DNA from: Promethearchaeota archaeon
GTDB taxonomy: Archaea; Asgardarchaeota; Lokiarchaeia; Sigynarchaeales; SOKP01
Length of the DNA: 25,332 nt
Reading direction: 5' to 3'
Assembly (NCBI GenBank): GCA_004524425.1
Contig: SDNN01000018.1
Span: 1 to 25,332 of the forward strand
Positions 1 to 8,352 of this stretch are shown here, one piece after another. Both the position numbers and the translations under genes were made by a program. How positions within the stretch are numbered: position 1 is the stretch's first letter; each line of letters begins with the position of its first letter. Below the pieces are notes generated by a model. The model was not told the origin of the DNA. It searched no databases and saw only the letters and a list, made by a program, of their open reading frames with translations.

Positions 1-1860
1 AAAAGTTCAAAAGGAGCCGAATTGAGAGCAATGATTAAATCCACCGAGATCCCGAGAAAATTAGCTAAAAGATACGCAGAAGAATGCAGAAGATTAAAAT
101 CTAAAGCATCAACCCCCGAAAGAGTACAAGAACTTGAACAAATGGCAAAGAATTTAGAAAAAGTGCCTTGGGAACCCGCCGAGACTTTTTGGCAAGCTGT
201 CCAAGCAGTTTGGCTCACGCACATGTTAGTCATGGCAGAAGAGTCCTATCCTGGCGCGGGAGATTCATTTGGCAGGTTTGATCAATATGTTTGGCCCTTA
301 TATAAAAAGGATGTCATCGATCAAAAGAATATAACCAAAGAATTTGCAAAAGATATCTTAGGTTCTTTTTGGTTTCATTGCAATACTGCCTATGATGCAA
401 TGATAAACGTGGGAAATCAAGGTATAAATTCAGGTTTTGGCCAGCTAATGACCCTCTCTGGATTGGGGCCTCTTGGTGAAGATCAAACCAACGAATTAAC
501 TTATACCATTTTAGAAGTTATAGATGAATGGCATCCAATTTTAGAGCCAAAACCAAATGTCAAATTGCATCGAAATTCTCCAGATAGACTGCTAGATACA
601 ATAATTGAAATGATTGCCAGATCACAAGGCGCTCCTTTTTTGATTAATTTTGATGAAAGAAGCATGGCTGGATTAACAAGAGAGGGAGTACCTGAAGAGG
701 AAGTTTGGAATTATGCTTGTGTGGGATGTTTAGAAAATACCATGCAAGGAAATGACCGCTCTGGTACGGTAAACTGCAATCCTAACTTGACCAAGAGCAT
801 TGAATTGACTCTGTGGAATGGACAAAACATGCCTGGAAATGATGTCTTCACCAAACCTGGTGAGCAAATAGGACCGAAAACCGGCGATCCTGAAGATTTC
901 GAGACTTGGAATGAATTCTGGGAGGCTTGGCAAGAGCAAATTAGATTTATCATAAGATATACGACAGAAATTTATGATCAATTTGAAGATATCGATGCAA
1001 AATTCATGCCTACCCCTTATTTATCCACGATCGTGCGTGGATGTATTGAGAAAGGATTGGATGTAAGACAAGGCGGACCAGAACTTCGATTTGTCACTGT
1101 AAATGGAGTTGGTTTTGCGACAACTGTCGATTCTTTATTGGCCATTAAAAAATTTGTATATGATGATAAAAAATATACCATCTCACAGATTAAAGAAGCC
1201 TTGATGCAAGATTTTGAGGGGAGAGAGAATGAAATCATGTACACCATGCTGAGAAGTAAAGCCCCTAAATTTGGAAACGATTTGGAAGAGGCAGACGAAA
1301 TGGCAAGGAAAGTCATGGAAACATGGGCAGATGAGTGTTGGAAATACAAAACACCAAATGATTTTCAATATCGACCCGGCATGCTTTCATGGAATTACTG
1401 GGCGGGTGCTGATGCAGGTTTTACTGTGGCCACTCCTGATGGGAGAAAGAAAGGAACATTCCTATCTAATGCAATTTGCCCTACTAGCGGAGCGGATGTT
1501 AAGGGACCCACTGCAGTCACCAATTCGGTAGGATTATCGATAGGTGGAAAAACAGAATCAGGAGAATTTGTTAATTACCTACCAAATGGGACAAGCCAAA
1601 CCATCACGTTCAATCCAAGCATTCTCAAGGATCCTGAGAATAGAGAAAAATTTAAGGCTTATCTAAAAGGTTACGTAGAAAAGGGAGGAACGTGCCTCCA
1701 AGTCAACATGCTTGATGCGGAAATGTTAAAAGATGCACAGAAGCATCCTGAGAATTACAAGAATCTATTAGTAAGAATTACTGGTTATAATGCATACTTT
1801 ACAACGATCGGTAGAGAAATGCAAAATGAAATTATTGCACGAGAAACTCATCGAATCTAG
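1..1860 (+). CDS. Glycyl radical enzyme (PFL2/diol-dehydratase-like), 5' end outside window
   Basis: A glycyl radical enzyme of the pyruvate formate-lyase/glycerol dehydratase superfamily, which uses a stored Gly radical and a Cys thiyl radical in anaerobic C-C, C-O or C-N bond cleavage. The frame is open to base 1. A TTG at 22 is in frame, but the first visible residues already match an internal region and family members run to about 800 residues, so roughly 170-200 N-terminal residues are missing. Counting from the TTG, the active-site loop has Cys236 followed by Glu238 (GCLE, codon 727-729), and the C-terminal radical loop RITGYNAYF has Gly588 (codon 1783-1785). The conserved GRFDQY, GPTAVTNSVG and LQVN blocks are also present. 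Cys-x-Glu is shared by dehydratases and related eliminases, so the substrate cannot be named. The matching activase is at 8353-9357. A T-rich stretch follows the stop. Confidence 0.93.
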   Translation, partial: KSSKGAELRAMIKSTEIPRKLAKRYAEECRRLKSKASTPERVQELEQMAKNLEKVPWEPAETFWQAVQAVWLTHMLVMAEESYPGAGDSFGRFDQYVWPLYKKDVIDQKNITKEFAKDILGSFWFHCNTAYDAMINVGNQGINSGFGQLMTLSGLGPLGEDQTNELTYTILEVIDEWHPILEPKPNVKLHRNSPDRLLDTIIEMIARSQGAPFLINFDERSMAGLTREGVPEEEVWNYACVGCLENTMQGNDRSGTVNCNPNLTKSIELTLWNGQNMPGNDVFTKPGEQIGPKTGDPEDFETWNEFWEAWQEQIRFIIRYTTEIYDQFEDIDAKFMPTPYLSTIVRGCIEKGLDVRQGGPELRFVTVNGVGFATTVDSLLAIKKFVYDDKKYTISQIKEALMQDFEGRENEIMYTMLRSKAPKFGNDLEEADEMARKVMETWADECWKYKTPNDFQYRPGMLSWNYWAGADAGFTVATPDGRKKGTFLSNAICPTSGADVKGPTAVTNSVGLSIGGKTESGEFVNYLPNGTSQTITFNPSILKDPENREKFKAYLKGYVEKGGTCLQVNMLDAEMLKDAQKHPENYKNLLVRITGYNAYFTTIGREMQNEIIARETHRI

Positions 1861-1873
1861 GAACAACCATTCA

Positions 1874-1906
1874 TTTTTTTAAAATAAAAAAATATTAAAA
1901 TTTTTT
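1874..1906. terminator. Poly-T terminators serving both flanking genes
   Basis: The gap between the convergent radical enzyme and MFS genes has runs of seven T at 1874-1880 and six T at 1901-1906 on the plus strand, and a run of seven A (T on the minus strand) at 1886-1892. Archaeal RNA polymerase terminates at such T-runs without needing a hairpin. Assignment is by position and composition only. Confidence 0.5.
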
Positions 1907-1924
1907 ATTTATAATTTTAAATTT

Positions 1925-3187
1925 TCATTTTATTTCGACCGCATCGGCTTCTCCTTCAAATAAAGTTTGCGTTCCCTTGATGAGGAGTGCTAGAAAGAGG
2001 GTAGGAAGCACTACGAAACCAGCAATTATAAAGGCAATCCGAAATCCAAAAGCTTCGGCAAATATAGCTCCAAAAAGTGCTCCTAATGCATTTCCAAGAT
2101 TATAAACACTCATGTATATGGAAAACATTGTTGCGCTGATAGATTTTTTACATATGTCCATGGAAACAATCAGTTGGATGATTTGAAACAATCCCCAAGC
2201 TAGACCAAATATCAAAACAAAAATAAGAGCCATTGTGAAGTTTATTATTGTAGAAACTAAGAAAAACATCACGAGCATGAATGCTATGGTCATCATCACG
2301 CCAGCTCGCCGTGATAATCTGTCAAAAATTGGTCCAGAAATTAAACATCCTATGAAAAAACCCAAACTTCCTGCGGTCATTACTATTCCAACATTAGACA
2401 AGCTCAAATTGAGATCGATGGAAAGAAAAAGGGGCATCATTGATAAGACGACATATACTCCAAATTCAATTAATATGAAAAGAATTAAAATGATCCAAAT
2501 CAGGCGCTTTTTAAATACGGATTTTAAATCTTTCCAGGGAAATTTTTCGGGAATCTCATAAACGGGTTCTCGAGCAATAAAAAACAATGGAATGGGCAGA
2601 AGCAAAAATATGCCCATGAAGATGAAGTAGATGGTCCACGATAACAATTCAACCATAAACCCCACGAGTAGTGATGCGATTACATAACCACCTAACTTTG
2701 ATCCCCAGCATATGCTTTGTACTTTTCCTCTATTCTCAGGTGAGGTCGAATCCACAACTAAACCATCAGTAGCAGTATCAGATATACCACTAAATAAATA
2801 TGCTAATGTGGTGACAACGGTAAAGAATAGCCAATCTGAATTAGGATTTAAAGGAATAATGAAGAAGAACATGATCCCCGAGAAAATACTAGTTGATAGC
2901 ATGTAGGGGATTCTTCTGCCCCATTTCTTGCTGCCTTTTCGATCAGTAGTAATTCCATATATGGGTTTTATTATCCATGGTAGATTAACAATAAAGATGG
3001 TCAGGCCGATAAGTGTCAAACTAACACCAAAAGATATCATATATAATGCCATATATATGAATAGAAAAACTTCGATGAATCCTTGATGCATGTAGACAAT
3101 ACTAAAAATCGAGTTTCTTAAAAGACCATGTTCAACCAAATCATATTTTCCGTGTCTTTCCACTTGACTAGTGGAAGTATTTTCCAT
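1925..3187 (-). CDS. MFS transporter
   Basis: A 420-residue secondary transporter of the major facilitator superfamily, predicted to span the membrane with about 12 helices. After an N-terminal tail of about 25 polar residues come the first hydrophobic segments. The typical MFS loop 2-3 is visible as DRKGSKKWGRRIPY near residues 81-95, and a second-half loop carries DRLSRRAG. Start is the ATG at 3187. It converges on the radical enzyme gene and diverges from the nucleoside-hydrolase-like gene across about 150 bp that must hold both promoters. The substrate cannot be read from the sequence. Its position suggests it imports or exports a compound handled by the neighbouring catabolic enzymes, which is inference. 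Confidence 0.85.
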   Translation of the reverse strand: MENTSTSQVERHGKYDLVEHGLLRNSIFSIVYMHQGFIEVFLFIYMALYMISFGVSLTLIGLTIFIVNLPWIIKPIYGITTDRKGSKKWGRRIPYMLSTSIFSGIMFFFIIPLNPNSDWLFFTVVTTLAYLFSGISDTATDGLVVDSTSPENRGKVQSICWGSKLGGYVIASLLVGFMVELLSWTIYFIFMGIFLLLPIPLFFIAREPVYEIPEKFPWKDLKSVFKKRLIWIILILFILIEFGVYVVLSMMPLFLSIDLNLSLSNVGIVMTAGSLGFFIGCLISGPIFDRLSRRAGVMMTIAFMLVMFFLVSTIINFTMALIFVLIFGLAWGLFQIIQLIVSMDICKKSISATMFSIYMSVYNLGNALGALFGAIFAEAFGFRIAFIIAGFVVLPTLFLALLIKGTQTLFEGEADAVEIK

Positions 3188-3283
3188 TTAACTTATCTCG
3201 TGTATTTTTTTAAATCAATTTAAAATTTATTTAATACTATACTTTCTTGCTATATATATTAATTCTTTATCTTAATTCATAAG

Positions 3284-3292
3284 TATTTAAAT
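3284..3292 (+). promoter_or_regulatory. TATA-like box for the nucleoside-hydrolase-like gene
   Basis: TATTTAAAT lies about 45 bp before the ATG at 3337. Archaeal initiation about 25 bp downstream would give a short leader containing the Shine-Dalgarno-like AGGGGATGG at 3322-3330. This is a position and motif match only. Confidence 0.4.
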
Positions 3293-3336
3293 CATTAAAA
3301 TAGGATAAAATAGAAAAAATTAGGGGATGGATTTTA

Positions 3337-4323
3337 ATGAAAAATTTGAGATCAAACGCAATTCCAGTAATATTTGACACTGACATGGATTGCGATTGTG
3401 ATGATGTTGGGGCGCTGGCAATCCTCCATGCTTTGATGGATATGGGGGAGGCAAACATACTGGGCGTGATTTGCGATGTTCCCCTGGAAGTATCGGCTAA
3501 ATGTGCTTTAGTCATAAATGATTACTACGGTCGTTCTGAAATACCAATAGGATTAGCGGATGATAAAGAATACAAGAGTGGAGAAAAATACAAGGCCTAT
3601 AAAGATCATAGAAAAAAACTCCCATTAACTAATGATTTTTACACCGAAGAAGTAGTAAAACAATTTTATGATAAAGAGCACGATGAAAAAAAGATTTGGG
3701 ACGCTGTTTCCCTATATCGATGTTTACTAGCCCGAGCAGAAGAGAAATCAGTGGTTATTATCGCTGTCGGATTACTTACCGCGTTAAATGATTTATTGCA
3801 TTCAAAAGGAGATAACTTCAGCAATTTAACTGGTAAGGAGCTTATTAAACAAAAAGTTAAGAAACTAATCACAATGGGCATGGGAAGATTCCCTTCATGC
3901 ATGGCGGAGTTTAATTGGTTATTTGATTGGGATGCTGCCAGAAACGTTATCAACTCTTGGCCTACTGAACTTGTAGTATCTACTCATGGAAATCAGTTTT
4001 TAACGGGCAAAAAACTATCAAGTCAGACTCCAGAAACTAATCCCGTTCGGAAATCTTATGAAGTTTATACGCAAGGGAAGCATAGAGGAAATTATAGTTG
4101 GGATCTCTTAGCCGCCTTATACGCTGTGAGAGGTGCTGATCCTTATCAGGAAGAAATAAATGGTCATCGCTTAATTCTTGAAGAAGAGCTTGGAAAAAAT
4201 CATTGGATACCTGATAAAACTGACAAGCCTCCTCATGTATATCTGCAGTTAAAAGGTCCAAGGAAAAAGCTCCGGGATGAACTTGAAAATCTGATGATTA
4301 AACCACCGGCAAAAAAGAAATAA
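3337..4323 (+). CDS. Inosine/uridine-preferring nucleoside-hydrolase-like protein
   Basis: A 328-residue member of the nucleoside hydrolase superfamily, which cleaves N-glycosidic bonds of ribosides through a Ca2+-bound water. The N-terminal Asp motif is VIFDTDMDCDCDDVGAL (residues 11-27), with Asp14, 16, 18, 20, 22 and 23. This matches the longer DTDxxxDxDD variant rather than the classical DTDPGxDD. Further family marks are IAVGLLTAL (142-150), KKLITMGMG (175-183), EFNWLFDWDAA (191-201) and SWDLLAALYAVRG (254-266). Asp256 fits the C-terminal Ca2+ ligand, but Trp stands where the catalytic His of classical enzymes sits. A riboside specificity is therefore doubtful; another glycoside-like substrate is possible. 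The ATG start has a Shine-Dalgarno-like AGGGG 10 bases ahead. It is followed on the same strand by the deacylase-like gene after about 105 bp. Confidence 0.8.
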   Translation: MKNLRSNAIPVIFDTDMDCDCDDVGALAILHALMDMGEANILGVICDVPLEVSAKCALVINDYYGRSEIPIGLADDKEYKSGEKYKAYKDHRKKLPLTNDFYTEEVVKQFYDKEHDEKKIWDAVSLYRCLLARAEEKSVVIIAVGLLTALNDLLHSKGDNFSNLTGKELIKQKVKKLITMGMGRFPSCMAEFNWLFDWDAARNVINSWPTELVVSTHGNQFLTGKKLSSQTPETNPVRKSYEVYTQGKHRGNYSWDLLAALYAVRGADPYQEEINGHRLILEEELGKNHWIPDKTDKPPHVYLQLKGPRKKLRDELENLMIKPPAKKK

Positions 4324-4429
4324 ATATAATGAAAACTCAATTGAATCATATCAAGATGAATTTATAGCTTTAGTTTTAAACGATAATTTTATCCTAAATG
4401 AATCTAATTGATTTGGAGAGTTGTTTTCA

Positions 4430-6046
4430 ATGAACAATTTTTTAATTAAGGATGGAAAAGTTATTGATGGTACTGGAAATCCATGGTTTAAAGCAGATAT
4501 TAGGATTTCAGGAGAAAAAATCACGGAAATTGCTCTTGAAATTAAAGCTCAGGATAATGAAGAAATCATTGATGCTTCAGGACACGTTGTGGCACCTGGC
4601 TTTATTGACATTCATACTCACTCTGATTTTACAGTCTTATTGAGCCGCTGTGAAAATGTGTTATCGCAAGGAGTCACTACTCATGTGGTTGGAAATTGCG
4701 GATTTTCCCTTATACCAATGAATCCAGAGATTAAAAATGATGATGCTTTCGAAACTTTCTTAAAAATGCTGGGAATCTCAGATTTTGATTTTAAATTTGT
4801 CAATTTGAATGATTATTTGAATGAATTAAAAAGAAATGGAATTAGTATAAATATCATTCCCATGATAGGTCATTCAACACTTAGAATGAATGTTCTTAGA
4901 CTAAAATCAAGGGCTCCAAAAGAGAATGAAATGATGGAGATGAAAAGACTTCTTGAAAGAGAAATGAGCAATGGAGCATTTGGAATGTCTACGGGATTGG
5001 ATTATCCTCCAGGATCCTTCGCAAAAACGAAAGAGATAATTGAATTATGTCGCGTTGTGAATGAATACAATGGAATATATACAACTCACTTCCGAGGTTT
5101 TGCTTCTGGATTAACCAAAGCCACTAAGGAAGCGATTGAAATAGCAGAAAGTGGAATACCCGTAGAAATTAATCACTTTAAACCTTTTGGCTTTTGGCGG
5201 GGAAGTATAAAAAGAGCATATAAATTAGTGGAAAAAGCAAGAGAAAATAATTTGGATGTGACATTCGATGTATTCCCTCACGCATCTAATCATACCTTTT
5301 TATTTGCCTTGTTGCCCCCATGGATTTATCTCTCAAAGAAGAAATTGGATATTCCAAAAGGAATTCAATTATTAAAGGATTCAAGGACCAACCAGGATTT
5401 GAAACAAAAAATATACGATGGAATTGACGTGATAGTACGGAGTTTTTTGCAGATTGAAGAATTAGAAGATTGGAAAAAAGTGTATATTAATGCTCCAAAG
5501 AGCGAACAGTTCAATGGTAAAACAGTATATCAAAATTCCATCGAAAAAGAGATGGATCCACGGCAAGTTCTCATTGAGGTATTAATAGAACAAGATGGCA
5601 ATGTTGGAGGAACCTATAAATCAATAACGAAAGAAGAGAACTTAATAACCATTACTCATCCACTTACAATGTTCGCGTCAGATGGGAGGGTCATACCCGA
5701 AGAAAATGATACCTATTTTCCAAATCCATATTGTAATGGTACGTTCACTCGTGTTCTCGGGAAAAATGTGAGAGAAGAAAAATTGCTCACCTTACACGAT
5801 GCAATTAGAAGAATGACTTCTTATCCTGCTCAGAGGTTGGGATTAAAGGATCGAGGCATGCTCAGAGAGGGTTTTTGGGCTGATATTACCATTTTTAATC
5901 CAAAGACAGTGATTGATAAAGCCACCTATGAAAACCCACGACTTTTATCTGAAGGTGTTGAACATGTGTTTGTAAATGGCATTTCAGCAGTTAAAAAAGG
6001 AATATTTACTGGTGCCATGGCGGGGATGCCTATTAGAAAACAATAA
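4430..6046 (+). CDS. N-acyl-D-amino-acid deacylase-like amidohydrolase
   Basis: A metal-dependent amidohydrolase of the D-aminoacylase family, which hydrolyses N-acyl bonds. I prefer the ATG at 4430 over the TTG at 4421, because GGAGAG at 4415-4420 lies correctly spaced before the ATG and abuts the TTG; this gives 538 residues. Motifs numbered from that ATG: GFIDIHTHSDF with metal ligands His62 and His64, GNCGFSL with the family's conserved Cys90, THFRGF near 219-224, EINHFK with His249, DVFPHAS near 280-286, and FASDGR with catalytic Asp418. The C-terminus returns to the small beta domain (ADITIFNP, VFVNG). Typical D-aminoacylases have HPR before YGTF in the Asp loop; here it reads NPYCNGTF, which may change specificity. 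Dipeptide, acyl-amino acid or cyclic imide substrates are all possible. Confidence 0.85.
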   Translation: MNNFLIKDGKVIDGTGNPWFKADIRISGEKITEIALEIKAQDNEEIIDASGHVVAPGFIDIHTHSDFTVLLSRCENVLSQGVTTHVVGNCGFSLIPMNPEIKNDDAFETFLKMLGISDFDFKFVNLNDYLNELKRNGISINIIPMIGHSTLRMNVLRLKSRAPKENEMMEMKRLLEREMSNGAFGMSTGLDYPPGSFAKTKEIIELCRVVNEYNGIYTTHFRGFASGLTKATKEAIEIAESGIPVEINHFKPFGFWRGSIKRAYKLVEKARENNLDVTFDVFPHASNHTFLFALLPPWIYLSKKKLDIPKGIQLLKDSRTNQDLKQKIYDGIDVIVRSFLQIEELEDWKKVYINAPKSEQFNGKTVYQNSIEKEMDPRQVLIEVLIEQDGNVGGTYKSITKEENLITITHPLTMFASDGRVIPEENDTYFPNPYCNGTFTRVLGKNVREEKLLTLHDAIRRMTSYPAQRLGLKDRGMLREGFWADITIFNPKTVIDKATYENPRLLSEGVEHVFVNGISAVKKGIFTGAMAGMPIRKQ

Positions 6047-6062
6047 AAATTAGTTTTTTAAA

Positions 6063-6611
6063 TTATTTCGAAATGCTATCTTCATAGAGCACGTACCAAA
6101 AAAAACCACAAATAACGTAAGTGTTAGTTATTTTACCTTCTATGAGATATTTCTCAACCTCTTTTGGAGTTGCAAATACAGATTCTATGATCTCATTAGG
6201 ATCAAATTCAACGTCACCTTTTTCTGAAAGCTCAGCTAAAAAAGTATAGCATCTATTATTCATGATTGCTGGGTTTGCATTAACCACCCCAATTTGTTTT
6301 ATCCATTGTATTCCAAAACCCGTTTCTTCTCTTAATTCTCGTATTGCGGCTTCTTCTGGGGTTTCTCCAAATTCAATATAACCACCTGGAATTTCTAACT
6401 CAATTTGATCGTTTCCAAATCGAAATTGTCGAATAAGAAGTATGTTTCCGTGATTATCAATTCCGATTATATTTGCCCAGTCTTTTACATCAAGAATATG
6501 GGCATTAAATTCTTTATTGTTACAGGGATTAACGTAAGTTTTCTCTAAGATATTAAATGGTCTGCTTCTGAAAACTTCAATAGACTTTTTTAATTTCCAA
6601 TTTTCAATCAT
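6063..6611 (-). CDS. Nudix hydrolase, ADP-ribose-pyrophosphatase-like
   Basis: A 182-residue Nudix hydrolase that cleaves nucleoside diphosphates linked to another moiety. The complete Nudix box GGYIEFGETPEEAAIRELREETGF is present (G-x5-E-x7-REUxEExGU), preceded by the strand LLIRQFRFG and ELEIP typical of the ADP-ribose/ADP-sugar pyrophosphatase branch. An N-terminal beta region of about 40 residues is consistent with that group. Start is the ATG at 6611. It lies downstream of the GPH transporter on the same strand, but a run of ten T between them (minus-strand sense) argues for separate transcription. Together with the nucleoside-hydrolase-like gene it might point to ribosyl compound metabolism; that link is speculative. 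Confidence 0.88.
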   Translation of the reverse strand: MIENWKLKKSIEVFRSRPFNILEKTYVNPCNNKEFNAHILDVKDWANIIGIDNHGNILLIRQFRFGNDQIELEIPGGYIEFGETPEEAAIRELREETGFGIQWIKQIGVVNANPAIMNNRCYTFLAELSEKGDVEFDPNEIIESVFATPKEVEKYLIEGKITNTYVICGFFWYVLYEDSISK

Positions 6612-6683
6612 GATTTTAAAACTGGCGAATAATGATACCTATCAAAATTTATGAGAATAGATTAATTTTATGAGTTCTAAAAT

Positions 6684-6693
6684 AAAAAAAAAA
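6684..6693 (-). terminator. Poly-T terminator after the GPH transporter
   Basis: Ten consecutive A on the plus strand read as ten T on the minus strand, 22 bp after the transporter stop. This suits archaeal T-run termination and would separate the transporter from the Nudix gene. Confidence 0.5.
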
Positions 6694-6714
6694 GAATAAC
6701 TAAAAAAATATGAT

Positions 6715-8139
6715 TTATAAACCAGTTTTTTTTAATTCTTGCTTTATTTTTGTTGCCTTATCTGGGGTTATGTCATAGAATTTCCAAAAAATTAACGTGC
6801 CAATCGCCATTAGAATAGCAGGAATAATTCCCGTGTGCAATTGGATCCCTAAGATCGCAAAGGAAGTCTGAGTGCCTGCTCCCTCTATAAAGCCAGTAGA
6901 AACATGTATCAGGGCAAAGGTGATTGCCTGAATAACCATGGCTACTCTCCCAGTAAAATATCTAAATCCGCCGTATAATCCTTCCCGCCTCTTTTCAAAA
7001 AGAGTAACTGATTCATCAATGATATCTGCGTGGATAGGTGATATCATGATCCATACTCCTCCAACACCAATGCCAAAAAGAATCATCGTGATTAATATTA
7101 GAGTTAAATCTGTTAAAAATGTCAAAGGAATTGCAAAACAGATCATTATTGATGATGCGATTATTAGGGTTTTGCGATAATCTTTGGTTTTATTTGAATA
7201 TTTGAGCCAAAAGGGAAGGGTCACGATACCACCGATCAAAAACATTCCCATTATTATTGTTGCCACATAAGCTTCTGTTTTAATGACATATCGAACAAAA
7301 TACATGAATGAAGAAGTCATCATGATGGTTAAACTCTGATAAAGCAAGAAGAAGATAATAAAAGCAATAAAATTCTTATGTTTTACAACTTGCTTTATCG
7401 ACAAGTAAATGCTTTCTTTTTCTTTTTTCTCTTCGCATTTGGCTAAGAAATTTTCAACCATCGTTTTATCTTCTCTTATCCCGGGTATTAACATTATCAT
7501 TGCAAATATAGCGATAACAACACATATTAATGCCAGGATAATATAAGATGATATTTGACCATAGGAAATTATGCTTGGTGGCAATAGAAAACCAAGAACA
7601 ATACCAAAAAATCCCAGATATACGGTAATACCTGCTGCTGTTAGACGTTCAGATCTTACTCGAAATTTGTCTGGAAAAAGCGATCCATAAGAAACATACC
7701 AAATGGAAAAAAAAGTGTCAAACGCACATGTAGTCAAAACTAACCATCCAAAAAGAAGCCATGGAGATTCTTTAGGACTAACATTTGGAGGGGTAAATAT
7801 TAGAAAAAAGCAAAGAAGCCAAGGAATAAAAGTAATAATCATCCAAGGAAACCGCCTTCCCCATCTTCTTGTAAGTCGATTGGGTCGATCAGTAAGGTAT
7901 CCTAATAAGGGATCGTTTAAACCGTTCCATAATGCAAAAATTATAAAACCTAACGCGGTAAGAGTGCTCGAAAGCCCAATCTCAGCTTCATAAAAGAAAA
8001 AGACGAGGATCACGATGACTCCCTCAATAAATTCCCACATGAAATTACCAAAACCATATGAGGCCATTATTTTTTTAGAGTATGAGATTTCAGCAACCTC
8101 CTCATCACAGATATCATTCGGATCAGTTTTTTCATTCAT
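6715..8139 (-). CDS. GPH (MelB-like) cation symporter, MFS
   Basis: A 474-residue transporter of the glycoside-pentoside-hexuronide:cation symporter family, an MFS branch that takes up sugars and related compounds with Na+ or H+. The family signature is ALWNGLNDPLLGYLTD followed by RRWGRRFPWM (about residues 69-100), with about 12 hydrophobic segments across the chain. In MelB the matching helix carries an Asp pair (Asp55, Asp59) for cation binding. Here the first position is Asn (WNGLNDP) and the second Asp is kept, so coupling may differ from MelB. The start is an ATG at 8139, with a good TATA box upstream. It diverges from the glycyl radical activase across 213 bp, which suggests a functional tie with the radical enzyme system. 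Confidence 0.88.
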   Translation of the reverse strand: MNEKTDPNDICDEEVAEISYSKKIMASYGFGNFMWEFIEGVIVILVFFFYEAEIGLSSTLTALGFIIFALWNGLNDPLLGYLTDRPNRLTRRWGRRFPWMIITFIPWLLCFFLIFTPPNVSPKESPWLLFGWLVLTTCAFDTFFSIWYVSYGSLFPDKFRVRSERLTAAGITVYLGFFGIVLGFLLPPSIISYGQISSYIILALICVVIAIFAMIMLIPGIREDKTMVENFLAKCEEKKEKESIYLSIKQVVKHKNFIAFIIFFLLYQSLTIMMTSSFMYFVRYVIKTEAYVATIIMGMFLIGGIVTLPFWLKYSNKTKDYRKTLIIASSIMICFAIPLTFLTDLTLILITMILFGIGVGGVWIMISPIHADIIDESVTLFEKRREGLYGGFRYFTGRVAMVIQAITFALIHVSTGFIEGAGTQTSFAILGIQLHTGIIPAILMAIGTLIFWKFYDITPDKATKIKQELKKTGL

Positions 8140-8201
8140 AATTTTGATACCTTACCAAAATATATTTTCCATCTTAATAATATAGATATTAACTAATTCA
8201 T

Positions 8202-8213
8202 GTATATAAATTT
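8202..8213 (-). promoter_or_regulatory. TATA box for the GPH transporter
   Basis: Minus strand AAATTTATATAC, a near-consensus archaeal TATA element about 65 bp upstream of the transporter ATG in the 213-bp divergent region shared with the activase gene. Confidence 0.45.
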
Positions 8214-8352
8214 GAAATTTTCTTATCTAATATGAAATCACGAGTCACAAAATACAAACCATTTTTATCAATCTTTATTTATTAATGATTAAAATTTTTA
8301 GGTTTTTTTAATTATCAAATAATAGAAGTACAAATTGTAGTAGATGAGTTGA

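Noticed and set aside
22..24. TTG as the true start of the glycyl radical enzyme
   Set aside because: The frame is open to base 1 and the protein lacks the N-terminal 170-200 residues expected for the family, so the start is outside the window.
2235..2561. 108-codon plus-strand ORF opposite the MFS gene, and similar opposite-strand ORFs at 4037-4261, 6938-7180, 7703-7993, 13496-13762 and 14293-14628
   Set aside because: They are shadows of genes with clear family motifs; their products show no recognisable features.
4421..4429. TTG start for the deacylase-like gene
   Set aside because: The GGAGAG sequence lies directly against the TTG but is correctly spaced for the ATG at 4430.
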